Source: Acidobacteriota bacterium
GTDB taxonomy: Bacteria; Acidobacteriota; Vicinamibacteria; Vicinamibacterales; Fen-181
Reading direction: 5' to 3'
Assembly: GCA_003170135.1 (NCBI GenBank)
Contig: PMZR01000046.1
Location: 1-64,000 of the forward strand
Length of the DNA stretch: 64,000 bases
A program made the position numbers and the translations under genes. The notes under the pieces are model-generated. The model made no database searches. It was not told where the DNA came from and was given only the letters and a program-made list of their open reading frames with translations. Of this stretch, positions 1-9,032 are shown piece by piece; the stretch's first letter is position 1, and every line of letters begins with the position of its first letter.

Positions 1-156
1 TCGCGTTCTCGATGTCACCGACGACGGGTTCCCGGCCTGCGGAGTCCGGCTCGGGAGAGGATGTGCCTGCGCCGCGCCACACGGGTCACGCGTCACTAGG
101 TATCCGGGCGCGGCCTCGACTGGCGGAATCACCCACGGAAATGTCCGAAGAGCCAG

Positions 157-175
157 AAAAAGAGGCGCGCCGCCT
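157..175 (-). terminator. Possible weak Rho-independent terminator after the membrane-protein gene
   Basis: Read on the minus strand there is a 5-bp stem AGGCG/CGCCT with loop GCG, followed by CTTTTTC. It lies about 50 bases past the stop of the upstream minus-strand gene, which fits the end of the cobalamin adenosyltransferase-to-membrane-protein transcript. The stem is short, so the call is tentative. I see no gene in bases 1-222. Confidence 0.35.
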
Positions 176-222
176 GCTTTCCTTGCCTCCGCAAGCGGGA
201 AGGCCCCGCGCCAAGAGTATGG

Positions 223-2301
223 TCAACGAGGAGCGTTTCGCGGCGACAAGCAGATCAACAAGACGGGCGCCGGCACGTTGGGCAGCGAGAGCCACGCGTC
301 GGAGGCCGGCGCCACGTTCACTCGTTCGAGTTCCTCTCCGGTCGCATCATCGATCCACAATGCGGTGCCTGAGACCGGAACATGAATTCGCACCTTGGTC
401 GTTGGATCAGGCGCCATCCACGCCACGAGGGCACGGGCGCCCTGCCACGTGCGGGCGCCATGGAGATGGATCGTTGCGGCGATGAACGACGTCGGCTTGC
501 CTGCGGGCAGCGGTTCAACATCGCCCGTTCCCAGCCGGTCGATGAGGCGGCGTAGTCGAGGCGCGCTCGTCTGCTTCCACGCCCATCCGCCCGGCGGATC
601 GTATGAAAACCCAGCTTGGCGCGGCGCTCGTGAAAACGAGTACGCACCGGGATGTCCGTTCGCATAACAGAGGGCGCCCGTCCGACTGCACTCTGCGGGT
701 ACATCCTGCGGAAGGCAGGGAATCGGCCAAGCCGGGCGAGCCGTTCCATCGCCGGCGAGCAAGACCTTCGTGCAACCCGGCGTTGCGACCGGCAGTGCCT
801 GCCGCTCGTCGCCGCCGGTGACGCGTTCCGCGAATACTTCGGGCAGCGGGTTGTACCAAGCGGGCGCGTACGTAGAGAGCAACCGTGCAAGCGTCGATTG
901 ATCGTTGCCGTGCTCGGACCACCGCGGCGCAAACATGTAGCAGCACCAGATGCACGCGAAGACGGCTAGGCCCGTCATAACGTAGGAGCGCGCCCGGCCG
1001 AGACGGTCTTCGGCCAGCCGCAGGAGCGGAATGCCCAACGGGATCAGCCAGAGGCCGTAGCGGCTCGGGTTGAACGTGCCGCCGTGGTTCACGTTAGGCG
1101 TTTGCGCGAACGCGAAAAGGAAGAGCCCTGCGGCGATCATCGCGGGCCAGATGGCCCCGGAAACCGCCGCGGTTTTGCGCGGGCCGGCGAACGCGACGAG
1201 ACCTGCGACGGCGAGGGCAGTGAATGCGAGAAAGTAGACGAGGATGCCGAGGTTGGGATCAACGAGCGGCGTCAGCAGCGCGGTAATTCCGGGTAATTGG
1301 CCAGTCACGGCCGATTCGAGCGGCGACAGCTGTCCCAGACGCCACACGTAGTACGCCGGGTGGAGCGCGCACACGACGCCAGTTGCGACGAGGGCAGGCA
1401 GAAATCGACGATCGCGCCCCGCACCCCGGACGGCTGCGTAGACCGCAAAGATCAGTGCGGCGACGGCGATCGCTGGGTTCTGGGTGCCCGCGATGCCGAG
1501 TGCGAGCACCGCCCACCACGGCTGTCCGTCGATCCACATGACGCCAACTGTCAAAGCAGCAACAGAAAACAATTCCGTGTGCGCTTTGTCGAGCCACCAC
1601 ACCATCGGTCCGGTCAGAATCAGCGTGAGAAGCGCTGCCGAGACACGCCTGGCGAGGACGAGGCCGGCGCCGCCCCACAGCAGCAGATTCAGCATGGTGA
1701 AGCCGACATTCGGGTGGGCGCCCACCAGCGTAGCCACGTACAGCAGGGGCGCGGCGAGCAGCGAGTAGAGCCAGAAATGTACAAAGTCGTAGCGTCCGTC
1801 GCGTCCCATGAGATCGCGGCCGGGCAGCTGCAGTTCGTCGAAGCTGTCGTGCGACGGCAAGCTCTTCCTGAACAGGGCGAGGTCGGCAGTCGACAACGTC
1901 GGCGGACGGCCGTGGGCCATCTGGAACGCCATGAACATGTAGTCGCCGCCGTCCCCGGTACGTCGTGCTGTCGAGTCGACCACGAGGCTCGTCAGCAAGC
2001 CGAACAACAGCAGAAGTGTAGGGATGGTTGCACGATTCGACACGATTGATGTTGCGGGCGCGACCGACCAAAGCCCGGAGAGCAGGTGCGCGGCGATGAG
2101 CAGAACGAACGCCTCGACGAGTAGCCGCGCGGGTTGGGTCGCGGACAGTGTCAGGAAGCCCACATGCACATGGACACCGCCGGTCAACGGAAACACGACA
2201 GCGGCAACGGCGAGCATCAGCGCCGCCGCCCGGAACAATTGCAGTAGCCAATAGTGCCAACGGTGAATAACCGAGTTCGTCACCGGCACGCAGCATAACA
2301 C
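223..2301 (-). CDS. Large polytopic inner-membrane protein of unknown function
   Basis: A 692-residue protein. The first two thirds are a chain of about ten hydrophobic segments, and the last about 200 residues are soluble and probably periplasmic. The first large loop carries a charged GDGGDYMF motif, which recalls the acidic first loop of GT-C glycosyltransferases (PMT/ArnT type). The family match is not certain, so no reaction is claimed. The GTG start at 2301 has a GAGG motif about 10 bases upstream. It is the last gene of the minus-strand run that starts with the cobalamin adenosyltransferase, with a 119-bp gap after the aldolase gene. A polyprenyl-linked sugar transferase or an uncharacterised hopanoid-envelope protein are both possible. 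Confidence 0.6.
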   Translation of the reverse strand: MLCCVPVTNSVIHRWHYWLLQLFRAAALMLAVAAVVFPLTGGVHVHVGFLTLSATQPARLLVEAFVLLIAAHLLSGLWSVAPATSIVSNRATIPTLLLLFGLLTSLVVDSTARRTGDGGDYMFMAFQMAHGRPPTLSTADLALFRKSLPSHDSFDELQLPGRDLMGRDGRYDFVHFWLYSLLAAPLLYVATLVGAHPNVGFTMLNLLLWGGAGLVLARRVSAALLTLILTGPMVWWLDKAHTELFSVAALTVGVMWIDGQPWWAVLALGIAGTQNPAIAVAALIFAVYAAVRGAGRDRRFLPALVATGVVCALHPAYYVWRLGQLSPLESAVTGQLPGITALLTPLVDPNLGILVYFLAFTALAVAGLVAFAGPRKTAAVSGAIWPAMIAAGLFLFAFAQTPNVNHGGTFNPSRYGLWLIPLGIPLLRLAEDRLGRARSYVMTGLAVFACIWCCYMFAPRWSEHGNDQSTLARLLSTYAPAWYNPLPEVFAERVTGGDERQALPVATPGCTKVLLAGDGTARPAWPIPCLPQDVPAECSRTGALCYANGHPGAYSFSRAPRQAGFSYDPPGGWAWKQTSAPRLRRLIDRLGTGDVEPLPAGKPTSFIAATIHLHGARTWQGARALVAWMAPDPTTKVRIHVPVSGTALWIDDATGEELERVNVAPASDAWLSLPNVPAPVLLICLSPRNAPR

Positions 2302-2420
2302 TCAACACAACCTCGCCAGCCCCGCTGATCCTGCTCCCGCTGTGCGCCTCGGGCCCCACCGTCCCCGCAATCTGGATAAGCAGGCTCGCGTGCCTCGCGC
2401 CGGTCGGTCGCCCGGTGCGG

Positions 2421-3866
2421 CTAATCCGCCAGCCCCTCGGCCTTTCGCTCGGCGGCCGTAATCTGCCCGCCCGCCGCGACGATCTCGCGATCCTTGTCGA
2501 ACGGCAGGTCGGGCGCTTTGACGAAGCGGCCGATGGTCGCCGCGGTGTTCTCGACCTTCAGCTGTTTCAGCAGGAACGTGAAGCGCTCCTCGAGCGACCG
2601 GCTGATGGCGTCGCGCACACCCGCCGGCAGGTCCCACACGCGCTGCTTGAACGGACCGATCGCCTTCTTGCGCGACTTGTACAGCCACTGCTCCTCGGTG
2701 TCGGTCGGCTTGCGCTCGTCGGCGGCGTGCTCGCGCAGCCAGGCGTACATCTCGTCTTTGAGCGCCTTGGGGAACTGCGGGTGGTCGTAGACCATGTTCT
2801 GGAAGTCGGTCGCCAGGTGGATTTCGCAGGCGGCCACGCGCGGAAACGCGTCGAAGGCGTCGAGCGGCAGCGTCGAGGCGCCGTGCTGCACCGCGCCGGC
2901 CATGCCGTACTGCTCGCGGGCCACCTTCGAGAGCTGGGCCAGCGTGTCGAGATCGATCTTCACGTCGGTCCGCACCTTGCCGTCGGTCCCCACGAAGCCG
3001 CCGTGCGCCGTGCCGGTCTGCACGCTGATCTTGCTGATACCGGCCACCTCGGAGGGGCGGCACCGGTTGTAGCCATCCATGAAGGCGCGCAGTTCGTGCA
3101 CGTCGGAGTTCTTCCCGCCCACCTCGCCGATCTCGCCGCCGATGGAGATGGTCACCCCCTTCGGCTCGCGCGCGCGGATCAGCTTCGAGAACTCGCACGC
3201 GAGCTCGTAGTTGGTGCGCTGCTGCTCGTCGAGCGTGCCCTTGCTCAAATCCACCAGCGTCGAGGTGTCGATGTCGATGTTGTAGAAGGTGGCCTCGACC
3301 TCCTCGACAATCAGCTTGCGCATCGTGTCGAGTTCCTTGTCGCGGTCCGGGCTGTTGTATTTCTTCGCGCTCACCTGCACGTGATCGCCCTGGATGAAGA
3401 GCGGTCCGCAAAACCCCTCGCGCAGCGCCGCCGCGGTCATCATGGCGGCGTACTCGGCCGGCCGCTGCTGGGTGTACCCGACCTCCGACCGCGCAATCTC
3501 CAGGATGAACGCGCCGGCGTCGAGCTTCTTTACGGCGCGCATGATCGCCCGCGCGGTGTCGTACACCATCATCCGGACATTGATGGCCGGCACCGTGAAC
3601 CCACCGGCCTCGTTCCGGCCCATCGCCATGTAGAGATCCTGGATCGACGCGGGGCGGATGCCTTCGGCCGCCGCCAGGCTGCGAATCAACCACCGGGCCG
3701 TGCCGCGCAGCGCGGGATCGGGGGCGAAGACCGCCGTCCATGCCAGATGGTCGACGAGGTCGCCGGGAATCGCGCCGGGCCGCGTCACGTGCACGCGATC
3801 GGTCATCACCGTGGCGACATTCTTCAAGGCGTTCGTCATCTCTTCGACAGACTGGTACATCGTCAT
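2421..3866 (-). CDS. fba: Class II (metal-dependent) fructose-bisphosphate aldolase family protein
   Basis: A 481-residue protein of the long class II aldolase type. These enzymes reversibly cleave fructose 1,6-bisphosphate, or a related ketose bisphosphate, in the cytoplasm using a divalent metal. Visible landmarks are GPLFIQGDHVQ (metal-ligand region), the GGEIGEVGG stretch, TGTAHGGFV and QHGAST, matching the order of metal and phosphate-binding loops in the family. It is longer than the about 350-residue E. coli enzyme but usual for this subgroup. The ATG start at 3866 has GAGGTG just upstream. It follows thiI by 50 bp on the same strand. Tagatose-bisphosphate aldolase activity cannot be excluded from sequence alone. 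Confidence 0.85.
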   Translation of the reverse strand: MTMYQSVEEMTNALKNVATVMTDRVHVTRPGAIPGDLVDHLAWTAVFAPDPALRGTARWLIRSLAAAEGIRPASIQDLYMAMGRNEAGGFTVPAINVRMMVYDTARAIMRAVKKLDAGAFILEIARSEVGYTQQRPAEYAAMMTAAALREGFCGPLFIQGDHVQVSAKKYNSPDRDKELDTMRKLIVEEVEATFYNIDIDTSTLVDLSKGTLDEQQRTNYELACEFSKLIRAREPKGVTISIGGEIGEVGGKNSDVHELRAFMDGYNRCRPSEVAGISKISVQTGTAHGGFVGTDGKVRTDVKIDLDTLAQLSKVAREQYGMAGAVQHGASTLPLDAFDAFPRVAACEIHLATDFQNMVYDHPQFPKALKDEMYAWLREHAADERKPTDTEEQWLYKSRKKAIGPFKQRVWDLPAGVRDAISRSLEERFTFLLKQLKVENTAATIGRFVKAPDLPFDKDREIVAAGGQITAAERKAEGLAD

Positions 3867-3916
3867 GCAGCACCTCGAGAAGAGACCGGACCGGTTCGTG
3901 ACGTTATCGAACTATC

Positions 3917-5137
3917 TTACGTGACTTCTGATGTCGGATGCCCCGGGCTTGCCGAAGGCCGGACTTCGGACGACGTTCTCGGGAAGTAGTAGTCCTCGAC
4001 GGTCACCGACCCGAGCGCCCGGACGATCCATTCCGCGATCGGCAGCGATTTCTCGGCCGTCTCGACCTCGAAGAGGTGCGCGCGGGTCGCGGGATGGCGC
4101 GGCGTGAACAGCTGACAGCAGTCCTGGTCCGGAACGATGGAAATCGGGTACGTCCCGATGCGCTCCGCCTCGGCGGTGATCTCTTCCTTGTCCGTGCCGA
4201 CCAGCGGCCGGAGGATCGGCATCGAGGCCACCGAGTCGATGACGGCCATGTTCTCCAGCGTTTGCGAAGCCACCTGCCCCACCACTTCCCCGGTCACGAG
4301 GGCCTTCGCGTTCCATCGCAAGGCCAGCTGCTCGGCGATGCGCACCATCATGCGGCGGTAGAGCACGACCCGGAGCGGCTGCGGGATCGACAGCACGATC
4401 TCGCGCTGGATCTCGCCGAACGCCACCATCTGCAGCCGCGAGTGCAGCTGATACGCGGTGAGCAGTTCCGCCAGTTCGCGGACCTTGTCCTGCGACGCGC
4501 GGGACAGCAGCGGATAGCTGTGGAAATGGACGAGCAGCACCGAGCAGCCGCGCTTCATCAGGCGCCAGGCGGCCACCGGCGAGTCGATGCCGCCGGAGAG
4601 CAGGCAGGCCACGCGGCCGCTGATCCCGGTCGGCAGTCCGCCGGGGCCGCGGTCCTTGCCGAAGGAATAGAACGCTTCGCCGGTGAGCATCTCGACGTTG
4701 ATCGTCAGGGCCGGGTTCGACAGATCGACGTGCCAGCCGCGCGCCGACTTGATGCGGCCGCCGATTTCGCGCTCGATCTCGGGCGACGTCATCGGGAAGC
4801 GCTTGTCGCTGCGCTTGGCGGACACGCGGAAACTCGGCGTCTCGCGGTCGCCAAGATCGCGGATGAGCGCATCGGCAATCGTCTGGATGTCAGGCCTGGT
4901 CCGGCCGGCCCGGGAGAAGTTCGCGATCCCGAACACGTGCTCCAGCCGCCCGCGCACATCGTCGTAGGACGCGCGCGGACCGAGCACGAGTTCGACGCGG
5001 CCGTTGAGCGTGCGGACGTGCGTGACGTCGAGATCGGAGGTCGCCTGCCTGATGTTGCGCACGAGGCGGCCGATGAACCACGGCCGGTTCTTGCCCTTGA
5101 GCGCGATCTCCTGGTAGTGGACGACGATGGAATTCAT
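3917..5137 (-). CDS. thiI: tRNA 4-thiouridine synthetase ThiI (short form)
   Basis: A 406-residue ThiI. It has an N-terminal ferredoxin-like region and THUMP domain (residues about 1-165), then a PP-loop ATP-pyrophosphatase with SGGIDSPVAAW near residue 180. The enzyme adenylates U8 of tRNA and inserts sulfur to give 4-thiouridine, and in some bacteria also feeds thiazole synthesis. The C-terminal rhodanese domain of the E. coli protein is absent, as in many non-enteric ThiI proteins. The conserved QDCCQLFTPRHPATR segment is present. Its ATG overlaps the hpnE stop (ATGA), so it is translationally coupled to the squalene genes; a functional reason is not obvious. Confidence 0.93.
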   Translation of the reverse strand: MNSIVVHYQEIALKGKNRPWFIGRLVRNIRQATSDLDVTHVRTLNGRVELVLGPRASYDDVRGRLEHVFGIANFSRAGRTRPDIQTIADALIRDLGDRETPSFRVSAKRSDKRFPMTSPEIEREIGGRIKSARGWHVDLSNPALTINVEMLTGEAFYSFGKDRGPGGLPTGISGRVACLLSGGIDSPVAAWRLMKRGCSVLLVHFHSYPLLSRASQDKVRELAELLTAYQLHSRLQMVAFGEIQREIVLSIPQPLRVVLYRRMMVRIAEQLALRWNAKALVTGEVVGQVASQTLENMAVIDSVASMPILRPLVGTDKEEITAEAERIGTYPISIVPDQDCCQLFTPRHPATRAHLFEVETAEKSLPIAEWIVRALGSVTVEDYYFPRTSSEVRPSASPGHPTSEVT

Positions 5138-6498
5138 GGGTGCCCTTGAACCGCCGCCTCCGCCGCGGCATGCCCGCTGCGAACGGCACTCTCGATGGTA
5201 CCCGGCAGGCCCGTTTCAATCCAGTCGCCGGCCAGGAACAGCCCGGCTACGGGCGTCCGGGCGTGCGGCCTGGGCGGTTGCCCCGGGGCGAGCGAGAAGG
5301 TCGCGCGGCGCTCGCGGACGACGTTCGCCCGGACGATCGTGTTCCCGCGCATCTCGGGCAGCGCATCCGACACTTCCTCGATGGCCAACTGGATGACCGC
5401 GTCGTTCGAGCAGCTGTCGAGGTGGTCCGCCGCGCTCGACACGAGCGACAGGTGCGAGGCGCCGCGGCCGAGGATGGCGCGCTTGTCGAACACCCATTGC
5501 ACGGTGCGCCCGGGCAGGCCGACAAACGGCGAGGCGAGCGCCCGACCCTTTGTCCACAGGTTCACCGTGACGATGGACGAAGCGGAGGTGCCGGCCGCGG
5601 CATCGACGATGCCCGCGAGCGGTGCGGTATCGCCTTCGACGAGCGACGGCAGCGCGTGCCATGCAACGGCCGCGACGACCGCGGGCGCCGTGAAGGCGCC
5701 GGCGGCAGTCGAAACCTGCCGCACCTTTGCGGCTTCGACGACTACGCGCGCCGGCGCGCCGGCGAGGACGCGCGAGCCGCGAGATTCCAGCCAGGCGCGC
5801 GCGGGTTCGGCATACATCTCGTGCAGGGGCACGAGCGGCAGAACGATGGCACTCCCCTGCGCGCCAGCAGCGAGCATCTCGGCGAGCACGCGCGAGAAGT
5901 AGGGCGCGGCCGCCGTCGCCGGGCTCTGGTTGAGCGCCGCAATGGCGAGCGGGTCCCACAGCATCTCGCGCAGCCGAGCCGTCTGGCCGTTGCGAATCAG
6001 CCAGTTCTCGACCGTTTCGCCGGGCGACGCGGCGCGACGCTCGCCGCCGCGCAGCTCCGCCATCGCCAGGCGTATGGCGGGAACGAGATTGAACACGGCG
6101 AGCCGATCCTTCACGCCGAGCGCGTCCCACGCGAGCACGCCGCCGAGCAGGTGCAGCGGCGACGGCAGCATCGGGCACGCGAGCGAGCTTGCGCGTCCGC
6201 CGCGATCGACGAACGACACCGCCAGCGACGGCTGAACCGCGACGCGGTCGCGCGCACCGATCGTGTCGAGAAACGCCAGCGTCTCGCGGTAGCAGCCGAG
6301 CAGCAGGTGCTGGCCGTTGTCCACCCACTCGCCCGTCTGCGGATCGCGGAAGGCCGTGGCCCGGCCGCCCAGTTGACGCCTCGCCTCGACGACGACCACG
6401 CGGGCCCCGCGCTCGACGAGGCGAACGGCGGCACTGAGGCCCGCGAAGCCTGCGCCGATGACGATTGCGTCGTAGGGTTCGGGCTGCACCGGCTTCAC
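5134..6498 (-). CDS. hpnE: Hydroxysqualene dehydroxylase HpnE (squalene-associated FAD-dependent desaturase)
   Basis: About 454 residues. The N-terminal Rossmann FAD site reads AIVIGAGFAGLSAAVRL, followed by VEARRQLGGRATAF and NGQHLLLGCYRET, typical of HpnE. The C-terminal FLAGDWIETGLPGTIESAV is the flavin-contacting end of this amine-oxidase-like family. HpnE reduces hydroxysqualene to squalene, completing the HpnC-HpnD-HpnE route from farnesyl diphosphate. The GTG at 6498 overlaps the hpnD stop as GTGA, and a second GTG lies at 6501. The gene is coupled at both ends, to hpnD and to thiI. No squalene-hopene cyclase is seen in this window. Confidence 0.93.
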   Translation of the reverse strand: MKPVQPEPYDAIVIGAGFAGLSAAVRLVERGARVVVVEARRQLGGRATAFRDPQTGEWVDNGQHLLLGCYRETLAFLDTIGARDRVAVQPSLAVSFVDRGGRASSLACPMLPSPLHLLGGVLAWDALGVKDRLAVFNLVPAIRLAMAELRGGERRAASPGETVENWLIRNGQTARLREMLWDPLAIAALNQSPATAAAPYFSRVLAEMLAAGAQGSAIVLPLVPLHEMYAEPARAWLESRGSRVLAGAPARVVVEAAKVRQVSTAAGAFTAPAVVAAVAWHALPSLVEGDTAPLAGIVDAAAGTSASSIVTVNLWTKGRALASPFVGLPGRTVQWVFDKRAILGRGASHLSLVSSAADHLDSCSNDAVIQLAIEEVSDALPEMRGNTIVRANVVRERRATFSLAPGQPPRPHARTPVAGLFLAGDWIETGLPGTIESAVRSGHAAAEAAVQGHP

Positions 6499-7343
6499 CA
6501 CCCCGCGATCGTCTTGGCCCAGGTGATGGCGGCAATCATCGCGCGGCGACGACGCGGCACACGCACGACCTGCGAGAACACGTCGTAACCGCGACGTTCG
6601 ATCCGTTTGAGGATCGCAAAGTAGATGGCGCCCATGATGCGGGCCGCCACGAGCCGTCGCCTGCCGGTCGTCGCGAGCCGCTCGTCGGCACTCCGGTAGA
6701 AGGTGCGCGCCCTGTCGCACTCGAACGCCAGGAGCGCGCGCACGGGCAAAGACACGATGCCGGCACGAAGCGCGTCCACCGGGCAGCCGAAGCGCGCGAG
6801 ATCCTCGAGCGGCAGGTACAGGCGCCCGCGCGCCAGGTCGTCCCGCACGTCGCGGATGATGTTGGTGAGCTGCAGCGCGATGCCGAGGTCCGTGGCATAC
6901 GCCTTTGCGGCCTCGTCTTCGCACCCGAAGATCGCGACGCAGATGTGGCCCACCGCCGAGGCGACACGAAGGCAATACTCGCGCAGGTCGTCGAAGGTCG
7001 CGTAGCTCTGCTCGCGCAGATCCATCTCGACACCGTCGATGACGCGCGCGAACGCGTCGCGCGGCAGATGGAATCCCGCCACGCAGGGCAGCAGCGCCCG
7101 GCCCTGCTCGGTCTGCGGCTCCCCTTCGCCGAAACAGCGCGCCAGTTCGGCGCGCCACTTCGCGAGTTCCGCGCACGCGGCCGCGCTCCTCATCGCGCCG
7201 GTGCACGGGCCATCGGGCGCCGCCATCTCGTCCACCGCATCGTCGACGGCCCGGCAGAAATCCCAGACGGCAACGATGGCACGCCGCTCGGCGTTGGGCA
7301 GGACGAGGAACGAATAGTAGAAGTTGGTGTCGCGTCCGCTCAT
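6495..7343 (-). CDS. hpnD: Presqualene diphosphate synthase HpnD
   Basis: A 282-residue all-alpha prenyl-condensing enzyme. Both Asp-rich motifs are visible: CRAVDDAVDE near residue 30 and NIIRDVRDDLARGR near residue 165. HpnD condenses two farnesyl diphosphates to presqualene diphosphate. The ATG at 7343 is chosen because it starts the conserved DTNFYYSFLVLP segment and overlaps the hpnC stop as ATGA. The longer upstream reading frame translates to low-quality Arg/Ala-rich sequence. It is co-translated with hpnC and hpnE. Confidence 0.93.
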   Translation of the reverse strand: MSGRDTNFYYSFLVLPNAERRAIVAVWDFCRAVDDAVDEMAAPDGPCTGAMRSAAACAELAKWRAELARCFGEGEPQTEQGRALLPCVAGFHLPRDAFARVIDGVEMDLREQSYATFDDLREYCLRVASAVGHICVAIFGCEDEAAKAYATDLGIALQLTNIIRDVRDDLARGRLYLPLEDLARFGCPVDALRAGIVSLPVRALLAFECDRARTFYRSADERLATTGRRRLVAARIMGAIYFAILKRIERRGYDVFSQVVRVPRRRRAMIAAITWAKTIAGW

Positions 7344-8356
7344 CGCGCACCCGATTCGGGCCCGATCCCTGACTTCGGACCTCGGACTTCGGACTTCGGA
7401 CCGCGGCGTACGCGCGAGCGCCACGTGGCCGCGCGCCACAGGAGCAGCGGGACGTCGGATGCCCCCAGCGCCGGCCGGTGCGCGAACACGTCGAACTGCT
7501 GCCGCTCGAGCCGCTCGAGGATCCGCCAGCCGCCGAGCCACGTCAAGCGCAACTCCAGGCGGAGCCGCCCCCCGACGAGGTCGGCCACCTCGCGCCCGCA
7601 AACGAACAGCGCCCTGGTTCGTTCCGCGAGCGACGCCAGCACGTGCCGCCACGCGGGGGTCCACTGCCGGCTATCGAGATCCGACTCGCAGGCCGAGGCG
7701 ACGCGAATCTCCTCCAGCGGCACGTAGAGCCTGCCGCGCTGCCAGTCGCGATCGAGATCCTGCCAGAAGTTTGCGAGCTGAAGCGCCGTGCAGACATCGT
7801 CCGAGGCCGCGTCCATGCGCGCGTTGGCGTGACCCGCAATGCGCAGCACGAGCCGGCCGACGGGGTTGGCCGAGCGCCGGCAGTAGTCGAGCAAATCGCC
7901 GAACGTCTCGTAGCGCGTCCTTGTCGTGTCCTGGCGGAAAGCGCTCAACAGGTCCTCGAAGAGGTCGACCGGGAGCCGGCACTCGCGGATGGTGTGGCCA
8001 AGAGCGAGAAAGAGAAGCGCGCGGTCATCATCAGGCGCAGGGCGGGTCGTCAGACCCGCCGATGTCCCCGATGCCGCAGGGCCTGCGATCCCTGTTCCTG
8101 CCGCCGCCGCGCGCAGGCGCTCGAGCCAGTCATCGAGCAGCGCTTGCCGCTCGCCGGGCGAACGATCGTCCTCGTCTGCGAAATCGTCGGCGATACGGGC
8201 GAACGCGTAGACGGCCGCGATGTGCGGGCGCATGGCCGGCGGCAGAAGCCACGAGGCGACCGGGAAGTTCTCGTAGTGTTCCCGGGCAAGCCGCTCGCAG
8301 CTGGCATAGGCGGAGGCGAGCGACGCCGGACCGAGCGGGTGTTTTGAAGAAACCAC
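7340..8356 (-). CDS. hpnC: Hydroxysqualene synthase HpnC
   Basis: A 338-residue squalene/phytoene-synthase-fold protein. The first Asp-rich motif is RIADDFADED (about residue 55) and the second LANFWQDLDRDWQRGR (about residue 200), followed by LYVPLEEI, all typical of HpnC. It converts presqualene diphosphate to hydroxysqualene. A GTG start at 8356 is used. The last about 30 residues are not conserved and are encoded by a heptamer array, so the ancestral stop was probably further upstream. First of the three hpn genes, 19 bp after the adenosyltransferase gene. Confidence 0.9.
   Translation of the reverse strand: MVSSKHPLGPASLASAYASCERLAREHYENFPVASWLLPPAMRPHIAAVYAFARIADDFADEDDRSPGERQALLDDWLERLRAAAAGTGIAGPAASGTSAGLTTRPAPDDDRALLFLALGHTIRECRLPVDLFEDLLSAFRQDTTRTRYETFGDLLDYCRRSANPVGRLVLRIAGHANARMDAASDDVCTALQLANFWQDLDRDWQRGRLYVPLEEIRVASACESDLDSRQWTPAWRHVLASLAERTRALFVCGREVADLVGGRLRLELRLTWLGGWRILERLERQQFDVFAHRPALGASDVPLLLWRAATWRSRVRRGPKSEVRGPKSGIGPESGAR
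7374..7401. repeat. Heptamer array (TTCGGAC x4) inside the 3' end of hpnC
   Basis: Four consecutive 7-bp units: TTCGGAC, CTCGGAC, TTCGGAC, TTCGGAC. The array is translated as the C-terminal tail of HpnC (GPKSEVRGPKSG) and ends about 30 bp before the hpnC/hpnD stop-start overlap. It belongs to the same class of locus-specific heptamer arrays found between other genes here, and is the only one lying clearly inside a reading frame. Confidence 0.8.
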
Positions 8357-8375
8357 GACCGCCTATTGTAATCCG

Positions 8376-8915
8376 TCACCACTCGGTCTCGGGTTCCCCC
8401 TCCCGCTTGTTGACCAGGCGCGCGAGCACGAACAGCAAATCCGAGAGCCGGTTGATGTAGGCGATGAGCAGCGGATCCACCGCGTCGGGCCCGAGAGCGA
8501 CCATGCGGCGCTCCGCCCGGCGGCAGACGGTGCGGGCGAGATGGAGGGTGGCGCCGGGCCGCGACCCACCGGGAAGGATGAACCGGCACAGCGGCGGCAG
8601 CTCGGCTTCGAACCGGTCGATCCACGTTTCGAGCTGCGTCACGTCCTCGGCGGTCAGGCTGGCCTTGGTCACGCGGCCGGCGATGCGCGCGGCCGGGTCG
8701 GCCAGGCGCGCGCCGAGCGCGAACAGGTCGCGCTGCAGGCGGCCGAGCGGCGCGTCCACGTCGGCGTCCACCCCGGCGGCGCGGGCGACGCCGACGACCG
8801 CATTGAGTTCGTCAACCTCACCGTAGGCATCCACGCGGGCGTCCGACTTCGGCACGCGCGTGCCGTCGAACAGCCCCGTCTCGCCCCGGTCCCCGGTGCG
8901 CGTGTAAATCTTCAC
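8376..8915 (-). CDS. Cob(I)yrinic acid a,c-diamide adenosyltransferase, PduO type
   Basis: A 179-residue PduO-family ATP:cob(I)alamin adenosyltransferase. The N-terminal IYTRTGDRGETGLFDGTRV is the ATP-binding signature, and CRFILPGGSRPGATLHLART with CRRAERRM is the conserved helix pair near the active site. It transfers adenosyl from ATP to Co(I) corrinoid, making coenzyme B12. GTG start at 8915. It is the first gene of the minus-strand run with the hpn genes; the link may be only shared transcription. I looked for a B12-box-type leader in 8916-9032 and saw none. Confidence 0.93.
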   Translation of the reverse strand: MKIYTRTGDRGETGLFDGTRVPKSDARVDAYGEVDELNAVVGVARAAGVDADVDAPLGRLQRDLFALGARLADPAARIAGRVTKASLTAEDVTQLETWIDRFEAELPPLCRFILPGGSRPGATLHLARTVCRRAERRMVALGPDAVDPLLIAYINRLSDLLFVLARLVNKREGEPETEW

Positions 8916-9032
8916 CGGGCCATCTTACGGAAAAACGGCACCGAAAGGAATTCTCACGCGAAAGTCCAACCCGACGCGATCTCATCGGCTGGAGTTTCCG
9001 GCACCGGACGTCGGAAAGGTAGAATCCGCGCG

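Noticed and set aside
12-485. A plus-strand frame at the left edge as a gene.
   Set aside because: Its translation is low-complexity and overlaps the end of the minus-strand membrane-protein gene; no domain is recognisable.
5138-6498. A TPP-type leader or promoter before thiI.
   Set aside because: thiI starts by a 4-bp overlap inside the hpnE end, so there is no leader region.
8916-9032. A cobalamin riboswitch before the adenosyltransferase gene.
   Set aside because: The gap is only 117 bp and I see no B12-box-like element or the expected paired arms.
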